Notes: generated by a model from the letters alone, not told the origin. Numbered from the stretch's first letter, positions 24,194-33,533 are shown. The stretch is DNA of 64,000 nucleotides from Chloroflexota bacterium (GCA_013388845.1 JACAEN010000011.1:1-64000), one strand, 5' to 3'. Numbers and translations are program-made.

Positions 24194-24218
24194 TGAAGGG
24201 ATCAAGAGGGTGCAATGT

Positions 24219-24539
24219 TTACGTTGTGTCCTCGCTCTCCAATTGCTGGAAAAAACAAGTACGATTGCCGGTGTGACATACTGGACCTGTGGGCTCAGCT
24301 TTTATGAGCAAGGTATCGCTGTCACAGTCCTTGATGATGGACTTCAGTCTGAGGAAATTGCCTGAAGTTTCTCCCTTGTGCCATAATTCTTGCCGACTGC
24401 GGCTATAGAACCAGACGTCTCCGCTGTCTAATGTGCGCTTTAGCGACTCTTTATTCATATAGCCCAGCATCAGGACTTCGCCAGTCCTGGCATCTTGGAC
24501 AATAGCTGGAATCAAGCCTTTATTATTAAAGTTTAACAT
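24219..24539 (-). CDS. hisI: Phosphoribosyl-AMP cyclohydrolase
   Basis: HisI (106 residues) opens the adenine ring of phosphoribosyl-AMP in histidine synthesis. Family parts are [12 protein letters not shown] near 22, [18 protein letters not shown] near 44-61, CDSDTLL with metal-binding Asp and Cys near 72, and the cysteines of CHTGNRTCF near 88-95. It is the single-domain form without HisE. GGAGG precedes the ATG. It follows hisA by seven bases on the same strand, forming a short his operon; the other his genes are elsewhere. Confidence 0.95.
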   Translation of the reverse strand: MLNFNNKGLIPAIVQDARTGEVLMLGYMNKESLKRTLDSGDVWFYSRSRQELWHKGETSGNFLRLKSIIKDCDSDTLLIKAEPTGPVCHTGNRTCFFQQLESEDTT

Positions 24540-24546
24540 TTGCCTC

Positions 24547-25263
24547 CTAGGTTCCGAAATTGATTATAGCTTCCCTCAAATCGATGTCCCCGGTGTAAAG
24601 AGCTTTGCCGATAATGGCTCCCTCCACACCGAGCTCCTTAAGCTTCCGTAAATGCTCTAGCTTAGAAATCCCCCCGGCCACAATGACGGGGATGTTTACT
24701 TTAGCAAGCAGTCTCTTTATCATGTCCAAGTTAGGCTCGGTAAGGGTGCCATCCCTTTTTATATCGGTATAAATGAAGCGCCTCACTCCGACATCAACCA
24801 TCTCTCGGCTTAACTGGAGAACCTCAAAAACCGTATTCTTCTGCCAGCCGCGGATGGCTATCTTGCCATCTCGGGCGTCAAGGCTAACTGCGATAGCCTC
24901 GCCGAATCGCTGGCACAACTTTTTTACTAGTTCTCTGTTCTCTATGGCCGCAGTGCCCAGAATTATCCGGCTTATTCCTTGACGCAACAGTTTTTCTGCC
25001 ACCTCTTCTTGTCTGACACCGCCGCCTAGTTCTATTAATAGGCCACTCTCTTTTATTATCTCCTCAACCACCTCCATATTTTTGGGCTCACCGGCAACCG
25101 CCCCGTCCAAATCGACAATATGGAGCCAGCGTGCCCCCTGGGAATACCAGGTCAAGGCGGCAGTCACCGGGTCCTCGTTAAAAACGGTTTCCTGGTCATA
25201 ATCACCCTGATATAGCCTGACACACCTGCCGCCCCTGATGTCCACGGCTGGGATTATCTCCAT
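24547..25263 (-). CDS. hisA: Phosphoribosylformimino-AICAR-P isomerase
   Basis: HisA is the beta/alpha barrel that carries out the Amadori isomerisation of ProFAR in histidine synthesis. It begins [17 protein letters not shown] with the first catalytic Asp, has DLDGAVAG near 49, IELGGGVR near 77 and [10 protein letters not shown] near 165 with the second catalytic Asp. Start ATG 25263 is preferred over GTG 25278 since it is where the family begins and AAAGG lies upstream; this gives 238 residues. Transcribed with hisI. Confidence 0.95.
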   Translation of the reverse strand: MEIIPAVDIRGGRCVRLYQGDYDQETVFNEDPVTAALTWYSQGARWLHIVDLDGAVAGEPKNMEVVEEIIKESGLLIELGGGVRQEEVAEKLLRQGISRIILGTAAIENRELVKKLCQRFGEAIAVSLDARDGKIAIRGWQKNTVFEVLQLSREMVDVGVRRFIYTDIKRDGTLTEPNLDMIKRLLAKVNIPVIVAGGISKLEHLRKLKELGVEGAIIGKALYTGDIDLREAIINFGT

Positions 25264-25359
25264 CTCCGACCTTTGCACAGTCTTCGGCTCGACAGTTTTT
25301 CTTTTGCCTCCAGGTTGAATGCCTGCACTAAGCTATGGCCGCCAATTACACTTTACACT

Positions 25360-25388
25360 ATGATACAATACCCAATCTAATAGGACAA
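25360..25388 (-). promoter_or_regulatory. Candidate hisA-hisI promoter
   Basis: On the minus strand TTGTCC (25388-25383) and TATCAT (25365-25360) are 17 bases apart, about 100 bases before the hisA start. Confidence 0.4.
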
Positions 25389-25454
25389 GCCACATGGTAT
25401 TTACAGAGGCAGGGAAATAGCCTATCGCACACTGTAACCCTTAAGCGTCCCACC

Positions 25455-27170
25455 CTACAGGACCAGGTTCTGCAAGCTACCCATTATTAGTACTGCTGCT
25501 ATCATTATTCCGATAGACTTAAGCAAGTCTCGTGCCCCCAGCTCCCGAGCCAATACCACAAAAGTAGCTACACAAGGGAAAAACATAGCCAGAACCGTGC
25601 TGCTGATAACCAGTTGCTTAGCGGTCAACGCCAGGGGAGCTAGCATGCCCATAGCCACGTCTTTGCGCAAAAAGCCTACAAGTATGGCCACCACCGACTC
25701 CTTGGGCAACCCCCACAGCCCGGTCAATACCGGGGCGGCGATATCAGCAAGGGCATCGAAAACTCCTAAAGTGTATAAGATGTTTACCACCAGCACGGCG
25801 CCCAGTACTACGGGCAAGGCTTCTTTAATAAAGCCAGAGACCCGTAGCCAGAGCTTTTCACCAATGACTCTCCACGGTGGCCAGCGGTAGGGGGGGATCT
25901 CCACTAGAAGCTCCGGGTTGAATCCTTTGACAACACGATTAAGGATTAGCCCTATGATAACCCAGGATATAAATAGGCTCCCATAGACCATAGCTACGTA
26001 TCCCACTCCTTGCTGCCCCACCAGTCCTATTATCATAGCCTGCAAGGCAGCACAGGGAACGCCAATAGAAATCAATGTCGCCGCAATAAACCTTTGTTTA
26101 CGGCTCTCCAAAATACGGGTTGCCATAATGCCAGGCACATTACACCCAAAGCCCAGAATAGTGGGGATGATGGCATAACCGTGTAGCCCCAGCCGATGCA
26201 ACATGGTGTCCATCAGTACCGCCAGGCGGGGTAGATAACCCACATCCTCCAGTATTCCTAATGCTAGGTAAAAAGAGACGATATACGGCAACACCGCAGC
26301 GAAGGGGATGTAAAGTCCAGTGCTAAGCAAACCGAAGGACTGAGAATAGTTAGTTTCCCCCCCAATAAGCTCACCTATTAAAACGTTGTGCCAGAACCCC
26401 CCTCCCCCTAAAGCCAGGCTCAGTTTCATGAGCAACGGTGTCCACAGCCCTTGGAAGAAAGGATCAGCAACATAGCTGATTATTCCTTCGCCAACGAATC
26501 GGACAAACCAAAAGGTAGCAAAAAGAACCAGCAGGGCAATAACCACTCCCCATACTGGATGGCTACTGGCATCTTCTAGATTCTCATACCAGCGATGATG
26601 GCGATGGCTCAATGATTGCGCCTGTCTCACGATGTCACCCACCCTCGTCCACCGCTCATCACTGTTGGCATAAGTAGGAGCGTCTTTGGGTACCTTTGCC
26701 TCGGGAAGACGCTTGACCAATTCCCTTATCCCCTGTCCGGTAATGCCTACCGTGGGGACAACCGGCACTCCGAGAAGTTCCTCCAGCTTAGCGGCATCAA
26801 TACTTATACCCCGGTGTCGGGTATCATCCCACATATTGAGGGCGACTATTACCGGGATCTGCCTCTCCAGCAACTGTAGGGTCAGGTTGAGGTTTCTCTC
26901 CAGATTCGTGGCGTCAACAACATTTATGACCAAGTCTCCCTGTTTCAGCATCTCCACGGCTACTTCTTCTGCCTTGGAGCTTGGTTCAAGGGTATAGGTG
27001 CCAGGGACATCGATAAGCTCAGCTCGTTCTTCCCCCAACCTCAGATACCCTTTAATGAACCCCACGGTGGTGCCAGGATAATTGGAAGCGATGACGTGTG
27101 TACCGGTCAGCCGCGAAAAAAGGGCACTCTTGCCCACATTGGGATTACCCATGAGGAGGATACGCATCAT
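25455..27170 (-). CDS. feoB: Ferrous iron transporter FeoB
   Basis: FeoB (571 residues) takes up Fe2+ at the cell membrane. The N-terminal GTPase has G1 GNPNVGKS at residues 8-15, G3 DVPGTY near 58 and G4 NMWD near 111. After a helical linker the membrane part begins near 208 and has the two Gate-like cores, including CNVPGIMATR near 342. It is shorter than the E. coli protein (773), which is common in anaerobes, but the core is whole. Start overlaps closely with the feoA stop. Probably repressed by the DtxR-type regulator encoded upstream. Confidence 0.95.
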   Translation of the reverse strand: MMRILLMGNPNVGKSALFSRLTGTHVIASNYPGTTVGFIKGYLRLGEERAELIDVPGTYTLEPSSKAEEVAVEMLKQGDLVINVVDATNLERNLNLTLQLLERQIPVIVALNMWDDTRHRGISIDAAKLEELLGVPVVPTVGITGQGIRELVKRLPEAKVPKDAPTYANSDERWTRVGDIVRQAQSLSHRHHRWYENLEDASSHPVWGVVIALLVLFATFWFVRFVGEGIISYVADPFFQGLWTPLLMKLSLALGGGGFWHNVLIGELIGGETNYSQSFGLLSTGLYIPFAAVLPYIVSFYLALGILEDVGYLPRLAVLMDTMLHRLGLHGYAIIPTILGFGCNVPGIMATRILESRKQRFIAATLISIGVPCAALQAMIIGLVGQQGVGYVAMVYGSLFISWVIIGLILNRVVKGFNPELLVEIPPYRWPPWRVIGEKLWLRVSGFIKEALPVVLGAVLVVNILYTLGVFDALADIAAPVLTGLWGLPKESVVAILVGFLRKDVAMGMLAPLALTAKQLVISSTVLAMFFPCVATFVVLARELGARDLLKSIGIMIAAVLIMGSLQNLVL

Positions 27171-27171
27171 C

Positions 27172-27441
27172 TTAGGAAGTTTGCGGTAGGTATTTATCTA
27201 CTTGGACTATTATTTTCTTGGCCATGCCAAAACCAACAGCCACCTGGGCATTATCCACCCTGAGAGTGACCGGGCCACGAAATAGCGCAGAACTTATCTT
27301 GGTCACCTTTTTTCCTGGCCTGATGCCCAAAGCCTCCAGACGGCGAACCAAGCCATGTCCTCCCAGAACTTCGATCACGGTGCCACTCTGCCCACTTCTC
27401 ATCTCGGCTAGGGTCAATTGCTCACCTTGGTGCGTGGTCAT
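27172..27441 (-). CDS. feoA: FeoA, SH3-like partner of FeoB
   Basis: FeoA (89 residues) is a small cytoplasmic SH3-like protein needed for FeoB action. Family traits are LAEMRSGQSGTV near residue 11, a central GGHGLVRRLEALGIRPGKKV, and the ending RVDNAQVAVGFGMAKKI. AAGGATAAGCT precedes the ATG. A palindrome-like site at 27463-27482, related to the operator of the DtxR gene, lies just upstream. Confidence 0.94.
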   Translation of the reverse strand: MTTHQGEQLTLAEMRSGQSGTVIEVLGGHGLVRRLEALGIRPGKKVTKISSALFRGPVTLRVDNAQVAVGFGMAKKIIVQVDKYLPQTS

Positions 27442-27462
27442 AGCTTATCCTTTACCTTTAAT

Positions 27463-27482
27463 AAGTTAGCCTTGTTTAACTT
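27463..27482. promoter_or_regulatory. Probable DtxR-type operator upstream of feoA
   Basis: On the minus strand AAGTTAAACAAGGCTAACTT lies 22-41 bases before feoA. It shares GTTA-AC A-G-CTAAC positions with the palindrome before the DtxR-family gene (28020-28043) and its outer arms AAGTTA/TAACTT are inverted. Confidence 0.5.
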
Positions 27483-27508
27483 ACGGCTTCAAAAAAATTT
27501 TGCTGTTC

Positions 27509-28006
27509 TTATTTCCCTTTTCCCACGCCTCTTTTCGAGCAACGTTGAGGGAGCTCTCCATGCTCTAAATAATACTCATACCTGCTGGGGAAATTGGCTC
27601 CTCCCAACGGACAGGCTTCTAGAAATTCCACAAACTTTACCAGCCTCTCCATACTCGGAGGGCTGATGACGTGCTCAATCTTGCAAGCATCTTCTTCCGC
27701 GGTTTCTCGGTCAATGCCCAGAGCTTGTGCAAAGAAGCGGGTCAATGCCTCATGCCGGCAAATCACATCGCGGGCAACCCTATCACCTTGGGGAGTGAGC
27801 TTTATGTGGCCATATCTCTCATGCTCCACAAGCTCCTGCTCTGAGAGCTTTTTCAAAGCCGAGGTAACGCTGGGCATCTTCACTCTCAGCATTTCGCTGA
27901 TCTGCTTTACTTTTACTACCTTTTTTCCTTCACCGAGCATAGCTATCGCCTCAAGATAGTCTTCCATGCTAGCGCTTTGCTCTCTTTGCGCTTCTTGTCT
28001 TACCAT
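27509..28006 (-). CDS. DtxR/MntR-family metal-dependent repressor
   Basis: A 165-residue metalloregulator. The winged helix (about residues 12-75) starts SMEDYLEAIAML and includes the recognition region RVKMPSVTSALKKL. The dimer/metal domain follows with ICRHEALTRF near 82 and EEDACKIEHVISP near 103-115, holding the usual His, Glu and Cys ligands. There is no C-terminal SH3 domain, as in MntR. GGAGGT precedes its ATG. It lies just upstream of feoAB on the same strand and its own promoter overlaps a palindrome, so iron (or manganese) control of itself and of feoAB is likely. Confidence 0.9.
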   Translation of the reverse strand: MVRQEAQREQSASMEDYLEAIAMLGEGKKVVKVKQISEMLRVKMPSVTSALKKLSEQELVEHERYGHIKLTPQGDRVARDVICRHEALTRFFAQALGIDRETAEEDACKIEHVISPPSMERLVKFVEFLEACPLGGANFPSRYEYYLEHGELPQRCSKRGVGKGK

Positions 28007-28019
28007 TGCCTACCTCCAA

Positions 28020-28043
28020 AATTGTTAGACACGTCTAACAATT
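28020..28043. promoter_or_regulatory. Palindromic operator of the DtxR-family gene
   Basis: AATTGTTAGAC (28020-28030) and GTCTAACAATT (28033-28043) form a perfect 11-bp inverted pair around AC. It overlaps the -10 and start point of the promoter at 28041-28069, the normal place for an autorepressor. Confidence 0.75.
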
Positions 28044-28069
28044 ATAATGTAATTCATTTCTCCTGTCAA
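28041..28069 (-). promoter_or_regulatory. Consensus promoter of the DtxR-family gene
   Basis: Minus-strand TTGACA (28069-28064) and TATAAT (28046-28041) with 17 bases between. All twelve consensus bases match. Confidence 0.75.
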
Positions 28070-28109
28070 AATTTTCTTGGGCTTCTACGGAGTGGGAAGG
28101 GTTTTATTA

Positions 28110-28185
28110 TGGTCGGGGTGAGTGGATTTGAACCACCGACCTCATGGTCCCAAACCATGCGCGCTAGCCACTGCGCTACACCCCG
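28110..28185 (-). tRNA. tRNA-Pro (TGG)
   Basis: The minus strand folds as a cloverleaf: acceptor CGGGGTG/CACCCCG, anticodon loop TTTGGGA giving anticodon TGG, and T arm GGTTCAAATCC. The discriminator A at 28113 is followed by an encoded CCA (28112-28110). Confidence 0.93.
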
Positions 28186-28302
28186 AAGTGTTAAGAATTA
28201 TAATGCGGAAAGGATATTTGACGCAATTGCTCTGTCGGCTGTCTCTGGGCTTTGAATTGCTATTTGGCGAAGGTACCGAGTTCCTGAAAATATCTCTGGA
28301 TA

Positions 28303-28938
28303 CTAAAGTTCTCCGGCAAGGTAGTCGTCGATGGAAAAACCGTCGAAAACCACAAAATCGGTTTCAGAGGGAATCTTGCCTGTGGGACATAAATCAAAAC
28401 AAGCCTGACAGGTGAGGCAGGCTTTGGCTTTTTCCGGGAAAAACACCGCCCGCCGCTCTATCCCTCTTCCCACAAAGCCTATAGCATGTTCCCCGATAAC
28501 CTCATCACAGTAGCGTACACATTGCCCACAAAGAATACATCTCGTTGGCTTCGCTCTGAAGCGAGATTCAAATCTGTGGATGTTCGCACCATATTCTTTA
28601 GCCAGTTTCTTTATCTCCCCAACGACCTCTCCATCAACCATTGTCGTCGGTGCGATTAATTCGATGAGGGTCTTCCGAATTCTGTCTATTCTGGGAGAAC
28701 GTGTCCTCACTACTAACCCCTGCTCCACAGGATAGCCACAAGAAGCCACTATTCGAGCCCTCCCCTTTCTTTCCACTTCCACGCTGCAAATTCGGCAGGC
28801 GCCGTAAGGCTTCAGTTTCTCGTGATAACACAATTTTGGTATCTCTACGCCAGCCTCCTTTGCTGCTTCCAAGATGGTCATCCCCTCCCTTGCCTTAACT
28901 TCCTTCCCGTCTATCTGCAAAGTTACGGTCATTTCCAT
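28303..28938 (-). CDS. NuoG/HoxU-like iron-sulfur subunit (NAD-linked oxidoreductase)
   Basis: A 211-residue iron-sulfur protein equal to the N-terminal part of NuoG or the HoxU/HydA N-terminus. It has a plant-type [2Fe-2S] domain (CYHEKLKPYGACRICSVE near 37-52 and a later Cys in SCGYPV), the His-Cys-type [4Fe-4S] region near 100-145, and two CxxCxxC groups (CILCGQCVRYC near 144, CLTCQACFDLC near 183). It ends there, with no molybdopterin or H-cluster domain, so it only transfers electrons. It is the last gene of the porCDAB-nuoEF-type operon. GAGGAGG precedes its ATG. Confidence 0.88.
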   Translation of the reverse strand: MEMTVTLQIDGKEVKAREGMTILEAAKEAGVEIPKLCYHEKLKPYGACRICSVEVERKGRARIVASCGYPVEQGLVVRTRSPRIDRIRKTLIELIAPTTMVDGEVVGEIKKLAKEYGANIHRFESRFRAKPTRCILCGQCVRYCDEVIGEHAIGFVGRGIERRAVFFPEKAKACLTCQACFDLCPTGKIPSETDFVVFDGFSIDDYLAGEL

Positions 28939-30870
28939 TTACCTCCTCTTCTCACGGATAACCTTGGTTCCGGGCGCTGGGGTGAGAGGTAGAGGCTCTC
29001 CCGAAATTCTTCTTACGGCACTAAAACGAGGAGGACAAACCTCAAAACAGGTATTGCACTTGATGCATTTTTCTTGCTCAATCCAGTGGATTATGCCTTT
29101 GCCACCGTGAATTGCTTCAGTTGGGCAATTCTTGAAGCAAATCATACAGGCGGTGCATTTCTCAGGGTCAATGTAGTAAGAAGTAAGAGCCTTACAAACT
29201 TTCGCCGGGCAGCGTTTCTCCTTTATATGAGCTTCATATTCCTCCCTGAAGTATTTCAAAGTGGTGAAGGCGGGGTTAGCGGCAGTGGTGCCCAGAGCGC
29301 ACAGGGAAGCATCCTGCATTGCTTTAGCTATATCTTCAATCGCCTCTATATCTCCTTCTTGTCCCTTCCCTTCACAAATATCAGTCAAAATCTCTCTAAG
29401 TGTTCTTAGTCCCTCACGACAAGGGATGCACTTCCCACAAGATTCTTCGCAGCAGAAACTGACGAAATATCTTGCTGTGTCCACCATGCAGGTATTCTCA
29501 TCCATGACCACCATTCCCCCTGAGCCCATCATAGAACCAAGTTTAGTGAGTTCATCGAAATCAATCGGTGTGTCTAAATACTGCTCGGGAATTACTCCTC
29601 CGGAAGGACCTCCAGTTTGAACTGCTTTGAATTTCTTCCCATTCGGTATGCCTCCACCAATGTCATAGATTAGCCGCCTTAAGGTCATGCCCATGGGCAC
29701 TTCCACAAGCCCGGTATTATTCACCTTACCCACCAGGGAGAAGATTTTGGTTCCTTTGCTCCTATCTGTGCCAATGGAATTAAACCAGCCAGCCCCTTTG
29801 TTGATGATGAGCGGGACATTGGCCCAGGTCTCCACATTGTTTAAGCACGATGGATTTCCCTTTATCCCGCTTACCGCAGTATGAATATATTTCATCTTGG
29901 GTTCGCCCACTTTTCCTTCTATGGCACTCATAAGGGCTGTAGACTCCCCGGAGACAAATGCTCCGGCCCCACAGTGAACATCGACCTCAAAATCAAACCC
30001 TGAGCCAAGGACATTTTCCCCTAGGAATCCGTATTCTTCAGCTTGTTTTATAGCCTGAATGGTATTTTCATATGCTATAGGATATTCTTGTCGCACGTAA
30101 ATAAAACCTTCGTGTGACCCCATAGCATAGGCGCCAATAATAAGCCCTTCCAATATGGCATGGGGATTTCCTTCCATGAGAGACCTATCCATATATGCCC
30201 CGGGGTCCCCTTCATCACAATTGACGATGACATATTTGCGTTTCCCGGGGGCATTCTTGGTCGTCTCCCATTTTATTCCCGTGGGAAATCCTCCTCCCCC
30301 ACGGCCTCTTAAATTAGATTTCTTTATCTCCTCCAAAACCTGCTCAGGAGTCATTTGGAACAACGCTTTGGATAAGGCACTATATCCACCCAGGGCTATG
30401 TAGTCATTTATGTCCGTGGGATTTATATGCCTGTTATTTCCGAATACGATGCGCATTTGATTTTTATAGAAGGGGATGTCAGACTCCTTGGCTCCCTTTT
30501 CACCCGTGACAGGATCTGTATAGAGAAGCCGCTCTACGAGTTTCCCTTTGGCTAATGTTGTAGAAATTATCTCGGGGACGTCATCAGGTTTGACATTCAC
30601 ATAGTAAATCCCCTCGGGGAAAATGATCACAACAGGCTCTCTCTCGCAAAACCCTTGGCATCCAGTCTCTTTAATATCTACCTTATCCTCCAAGCCCACA
30701 CGCCTTATCTCCTCCTTAAATCTTCCACAAACATCCACACTGCCCCGGCTTTGCCCACAGACTGACATTGTGCATATGCTGACAATGAGCTTATTGGAAC
30801 CTCTCTTCGATAGAATCCTCTTTCTCAATTGCTCAAGCTCTTCCGGAGAGGAAATTCTTTTACCTGTCAT
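28939..30870 (-). CDS. NuoF/HydB-like NADH-binding flavoprotein subunit
   Basis: A 643-residue diaphorase subunit of the type found in NADH dehydrogenase, bifurcating hydrogenases and formate dehydrogenases. Order: thioredoxin-like [2Fe-2S] domain (residues 25-110, CTMSVC and CQGFC cysteines), the NADH/FMN domain with GRGGGGFPTG near 190 and CDEGDPGAYMDR near 220, the CGKCIPCREG [4Fe-4S] motif near 480, then two ferredoxin clusters at the C-terminus (CTACMICFKNC, CIKCNTCFEVC). The additional clusters are the hallmark of HydB-like proteins. Directly follows NuoE-like with 9 bases between. No hydrogenase catalytic subunit is near. Confidence 0.93.
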   Translation of the reverse strand: MTGKRISSPEELEQLRKRILSKRGSNKLIVSICTMSVCGQSRGSVDVCGRFKEEIRRVGLEDKVDIKETGCQGFCEREPVVIIFPEGIYYVNVKPDDVPEIISTTLAKGKLVERLLYTDPVTGEKGAKESDIPFYKNQMRIVFGNNRHINPTDINDYIALGGYSALSKALFQMTPEQVLEEIKKSNLRGRGGGGFPTGIKWETTKNAPGKRKYVIVNCDEGDPGAYMDRSLMEGNPHAILEGLIIGAYAMGSHEGFIYVRQEYPIAYENTIQAIKQAEEYGFLGENVLGSGFDFEVDVHCGAGAFVSGESTALMSAIEGKVGEPKMKYIHTAVSGIKGNPSCLNNVETWANVPLIINKGAGWFNSIGTDRSKGTKIFSLVGKVNNTGLVEVPMGMTLRRLIYDIGGGIPNGKKFKAVQTGGPSGGVIPEQYLDTPIDFDELTKLGSMMGSGGMVVMDENTCMVDTARYFVSFCCEESCGKCIPCREGLRTLREILTDICEGKGQEGDIEAIEDIAKAMQDASLCALGTTAANPAFTTLKYFREEYEAHIKEKRCPAKVCKALTSYYIDPEKCTACMICFKNCPTEAIHGGKGIIHWIEQEKCIKCNTCFEVCPPRFSAVRRISGEPLPLTPAPGTKVIREKRR

Positions 30871-30879
30871 ATTCTCCTT

Positions 30880-31365
30880 CTATTTAGCCGATTCAAATAA
30901 TTTCCTGAGGTCTGAAGGCGAAGGCTTTGTATGATATGTCTCATCTACTACAACCACGGGACCCATAGCACAACAGCCCAAGCAATTGACCGTTTCTAAA
31001 GTAAAACGCATATCCTCTGAGGTCTCACAGGGCTTCAAATTAAGCATAGCCGAGATTGTATCCAGAAGTCTTGGCGAACCACGCACCTGACACGCTGTCC
31101 CCAGGCAGACCTTGATAATATGGCGACCTCTGGGCATAAGGCTAAAAGCCTTGTAGTAACTGGCGATTTGATAGACTTGGGTAATAGGTACTTGTAATTG
31201 TTCGCTTACTTCCGTTAATACTTCCCGGGACAACCATCCCAACGTGCTTTGTAAATACAGAAGGATTTGGATTAGCTTATCTTTATCCTGTTGATAGTTA
31301 CGTATAACTTTACTTACTGTTGTGGAAACCTTGGTCGGTTTTGGGCTCTTTGTTCTTGAAACCAT
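30880..31365 (-). CDS. NuoE/HydC-like [2Fe-2S] subunit
   Basis: A 161-residue thioredoxin-fold subunit that carries one [2Fe-2S] cluster between NADH dehydrogenase flavin and the Fe-S chain. The four ligands are in VCLGTACQV near residue 84 and VNCLGCCAMGP near 124. The N-terminal helical part with LQSTLGWLSREVL is typical. It follows porB by 18 bases, so it is in the same operon as the pyruvate oxidoreductase. Confidence 0.92.
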   Translation of the reverse strand: MVSRTKSPKPTKVSTTVSKVIRNYQQDKDKLIQILLYLQSTLGWLSREVLTEVSEQLQVPITQVYQIASYYKAFSLMPRGRHIIKVCLGTACQVRGSPRLLDTISAMLNLKPCETSEDMRFTLETVNCLGCCAMGPVVVVDETYHTKPSPSDLRKLFESAK

Positions 31366-31383
31366 CGTTCTTACATCTTCAAT

Positions 31384-32319
31384 TTACATGGGAGAAGCTG
31401 CCACCTTTTTCTTAAGCTTGGCGTAATCCTCGTTTACCATTTCCTGGATTCTTTCAATCTGTTCACCCGTCAAATGTCGGTATCTTCCTTGTAGCTTCAG
31501 GTATTCCTCAATGGGCTTAAGTTTAGGTGGGTCGGCATTCAATCGGTAGCGTCCGTTCTCTATTTCATAAAGAGGGAAGATACCTGTCTGCACAGCAAGT
31601 TGACCTATCTTAACGGTTAGTTCGGTACTATATCTCCAGCCTGTCGGGCAAGGAGAGAGGATATGGACATAGGCCGGGCCTTTAACCTCCGCTCCTTTCC
31701 TAACTTTTTTCATCAGATCAAAGCGGTAACTGGGACAGGCCGTTGCCACATAAGGTATATCGTGAGCAGCAGCAATAGCCACCATATTCTTCTTCCGCGT
31801 AATCTGTCCAATGCTGAACTTCCCCGCCGGAGCCGTGGTAGTCGAGGCTCCATAGGGTGTGGCACTTGACCGTTGGACGCCGGTATTCATATAGGCTTCG
31901 TTATCAAAACAGATATACAGGAACTCGTGGTTCCTTTCAAATGCCCCAGACAGAGCTTGAATTCCTATGTCGCTTGTTCCTCCGTCCCCAGCTATGGCCA
32001 CACACTTGATGTCTCTGACAGGCCTCTTGTTTTTCTTCGTCAGAGTCTTCAACCCCGCTTCTACGCCTGAAATCACGGCAGCGGTGTTCTCAAATAGAGT
32101 GTGTATCCATGGAACTCGCCAGGAAGTGAAAGGAAGCGGCGAAGTGCATATCTCTATACACCCAGTCGCATTGGCAATTATGACATCCTTTCCTAGGGCT
32201 TTACAGGCGAGTCTTAATGCTAAAGCCTCTCCACAGCCGATGCAAAAACTATGTCCTTCAGCAAGGAACTCCTTGGTAGGTACCAGTTTTTCTCCAAATT
32301 TTACCGCCTGCGCTTTCAT
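31384..32319 (-). CDS. porB: Pyruvate:ferredoxin oxidoreductase, beta subunit
   Basis: The thiamine-diphosphate subunit (311 residues). The cofactor site is IAGDGGTSDIG near residue 110 with the later DNEAYMNTGVQRS near 139, which is typical of pyruvate rather than 2-oxoglutarate enzymes. Cysteines for a [4Fe-4S] cluster are in FCIGCGEA near 25, a CIEIC near 55 and SPCPTGW near 220. Works with PorA, PorC and PorD to oxidise pyruvate to acetyl-CoA and CO2 with ferredoxin, and could run in reverse. Confidence 0.95.
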   Translation of the reverse strand: MKAQAVKFGEKLVPTKEFLAEGHSFCIGCGEALALRLACKALGKDVIIANATGCIEICTSPLPFTSWRVPWIHTLFENTAAVISGVEAGLKTLTKKNKRPVRDIKCVAIAGDGGTSDIGIQALSGAFERNHEFLYICFDNEAYMNTGVQRSSATPYGASTTTAPAGKFSIGQITRKKNMVAIAAAHDIPYVATACPSYRFDLMKKVRKGAEVKGPAYVHILSPCPTGWRYSTELTVKIGQLAVQTGIFPLYEIENGRYRLNADPPKLKPIEEYLKLQGRYRHLTGEQIERIQEMVNEDYAKLKKKVAASPM

Positions 32320-32363
32320 CTTTTACCCCTTATTGATAGCTATCGGCTGAGAGCCTTCAGCCA

Positions 32364-33533
32364 TCATCTTATATTCACTGTCTCCAGTATCCTGTCTGAC
32401 CCCTTCTCCGCAATTTCCCTCCCTCTATTGATAACATAGTCAAAATCTTCCTCGGACATATCCCTGCCGCCCAGACCTCCTATGATACCGACTACCTTGG
32501 GTCTGGGCTCTTCGTCATACAAGGCGGACCTGATTTCGGCGAAGACCGGACCTCCCAGGCCAAAAGAAATGCACCTGTCGAAAACGATAAGTACTTTGGC
32601 ACCTTTTACCGCTTGGCGGAATTCCTCAAAAGGAAAAGGCCTCCACAGGCGCAAGCTGATAAGTCCTATGGACTCCCCTTTGTCTCTCCGTTCATCTATG
32701 ACAATCTTTGCCGTCTCAGTGAAAGCGCCCATGGTCAGAAGCAATGTTTGGGCGTCTTCTGTTTTGTATTCCTCTACAGGGTGATAGTAGCGGTGGAAGA
32801 TATCTCCAAATTCCTGCCACCCCTGGAGTATCACCTTCTTGGATTTCCTGAATGCTACTTCTTGAGCTAACTTTGTCTCTGAGTATATATCAGGTGGTCC
32901 AAAGGCTCCATGGGTCATGGGTTTATCAGGGTCTAGGGCAAAGGGGTATTGAAATCTGGGGAGAAATCTGTCCACCTCGCTTTGCTCTGGCAGAATTACC
33001 GGCTCTGTCACATGTGATAAAGTGAACCCATCAAGATGAACCATAACCGGAAATAGAACCTTGGGGTCCTCCCCAACCCGAAAGGCCCATAAGGTCAGGT
33101 CGAATGCCTCCTGACCATTCTGGCAAAACACTTGGATCCAGCCAGTATCTCGGACAGCCATGGCATCGGAGTGGTCTCCCCAAACATTCAAGGGTGCCGA
33201 AAGAGCTCTGTTACATACTGCCATAACCACGGGGTATCTCATGGAAGAAGCGATGTAGACGACCTCGTGCATAAGTTCCAATCCTTGGCCCGCGGTGGCT
33301 GTGAAGGTCCTGGCACCTACTGCAGCAGCCCCCAGGCAGGTGCTCAGGGCTGAGTGCTCCGATTCCACCGGAATATAAGCTGCGTTTAGCTCGCCATTAG
33401 CCACCATCTCGGCAAGCCGCTCAGGGATATGCGTCTGGGGTGTTATGGGGTAGGCGGAGATGACATCAACATCAGCCATTCTGACCGCCTCAGCCACTGC
33501 ATGTGAGGCCTCTAATGCTACCCTTTGGCTCAT
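32364..33533 (-). CDS. porA: Pyruvate:ferredoxin oxidoreductase, alpha subunit
   Basis: PorA (389 residues). It begins with the pyrimidine-binding domain: VISAYPITPQTHIPE near 24, PVESEHSALSTCLGAAAVGARTFT near 56 (split here by residues to 79) and TAGQGLELMHE near 81. The transketolase-C-like domain starts near 250. Its start codon overlaps the porD stop by four bases. With PorB it forms the active site. Confidence 0.95.
   Translation of the reverse strand: MSQRVALEASHAVAEAVRMADVDVISAYPITPQTHIPERLAEMVANGELNAAYIPVESEHSALSTCLGAAAVGARTFTATAGQGLELMHEVVYIASSMRYPVVMAVCNRALSAPLNVWGDHSDAMAVRDTGWIQVFCQNGQEAFDLTLWAFRVGEDPKVLFPVMVHLDGFTLSHVTEPVILPEQSEVDRFLPRFQYPFALDPDKPMTHGAFGPPDIYSETKLAQEVAFRKSKKVILQGWQEFGDIFHRYYHPVEEYKTEDAQTLLLTMGAFTETAKIVIDERRDKGESIGLISLRLWRPFPFEEFRQAVKGAKVLIVFDRCISFGLGGPVFAEIRSALYDEEPRPKVVGIIGGLGGRDMSEEDFDYVINRGREIAEKGSDRILETVNIR

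Noticed and set aside
28110-28255. Plus-strand open frame starting MVGVSGFEPPTSW
   Set aside because: It is the antisense of tRNA-Pro, a well-known false protein pattern.
28303-30870. Complete bifurcating hydrogenase HydABC
   Set aside because: The HydA-like product stops after its electron-transfer clusters; the H-cluster domain is missing and no other gene supplies it.
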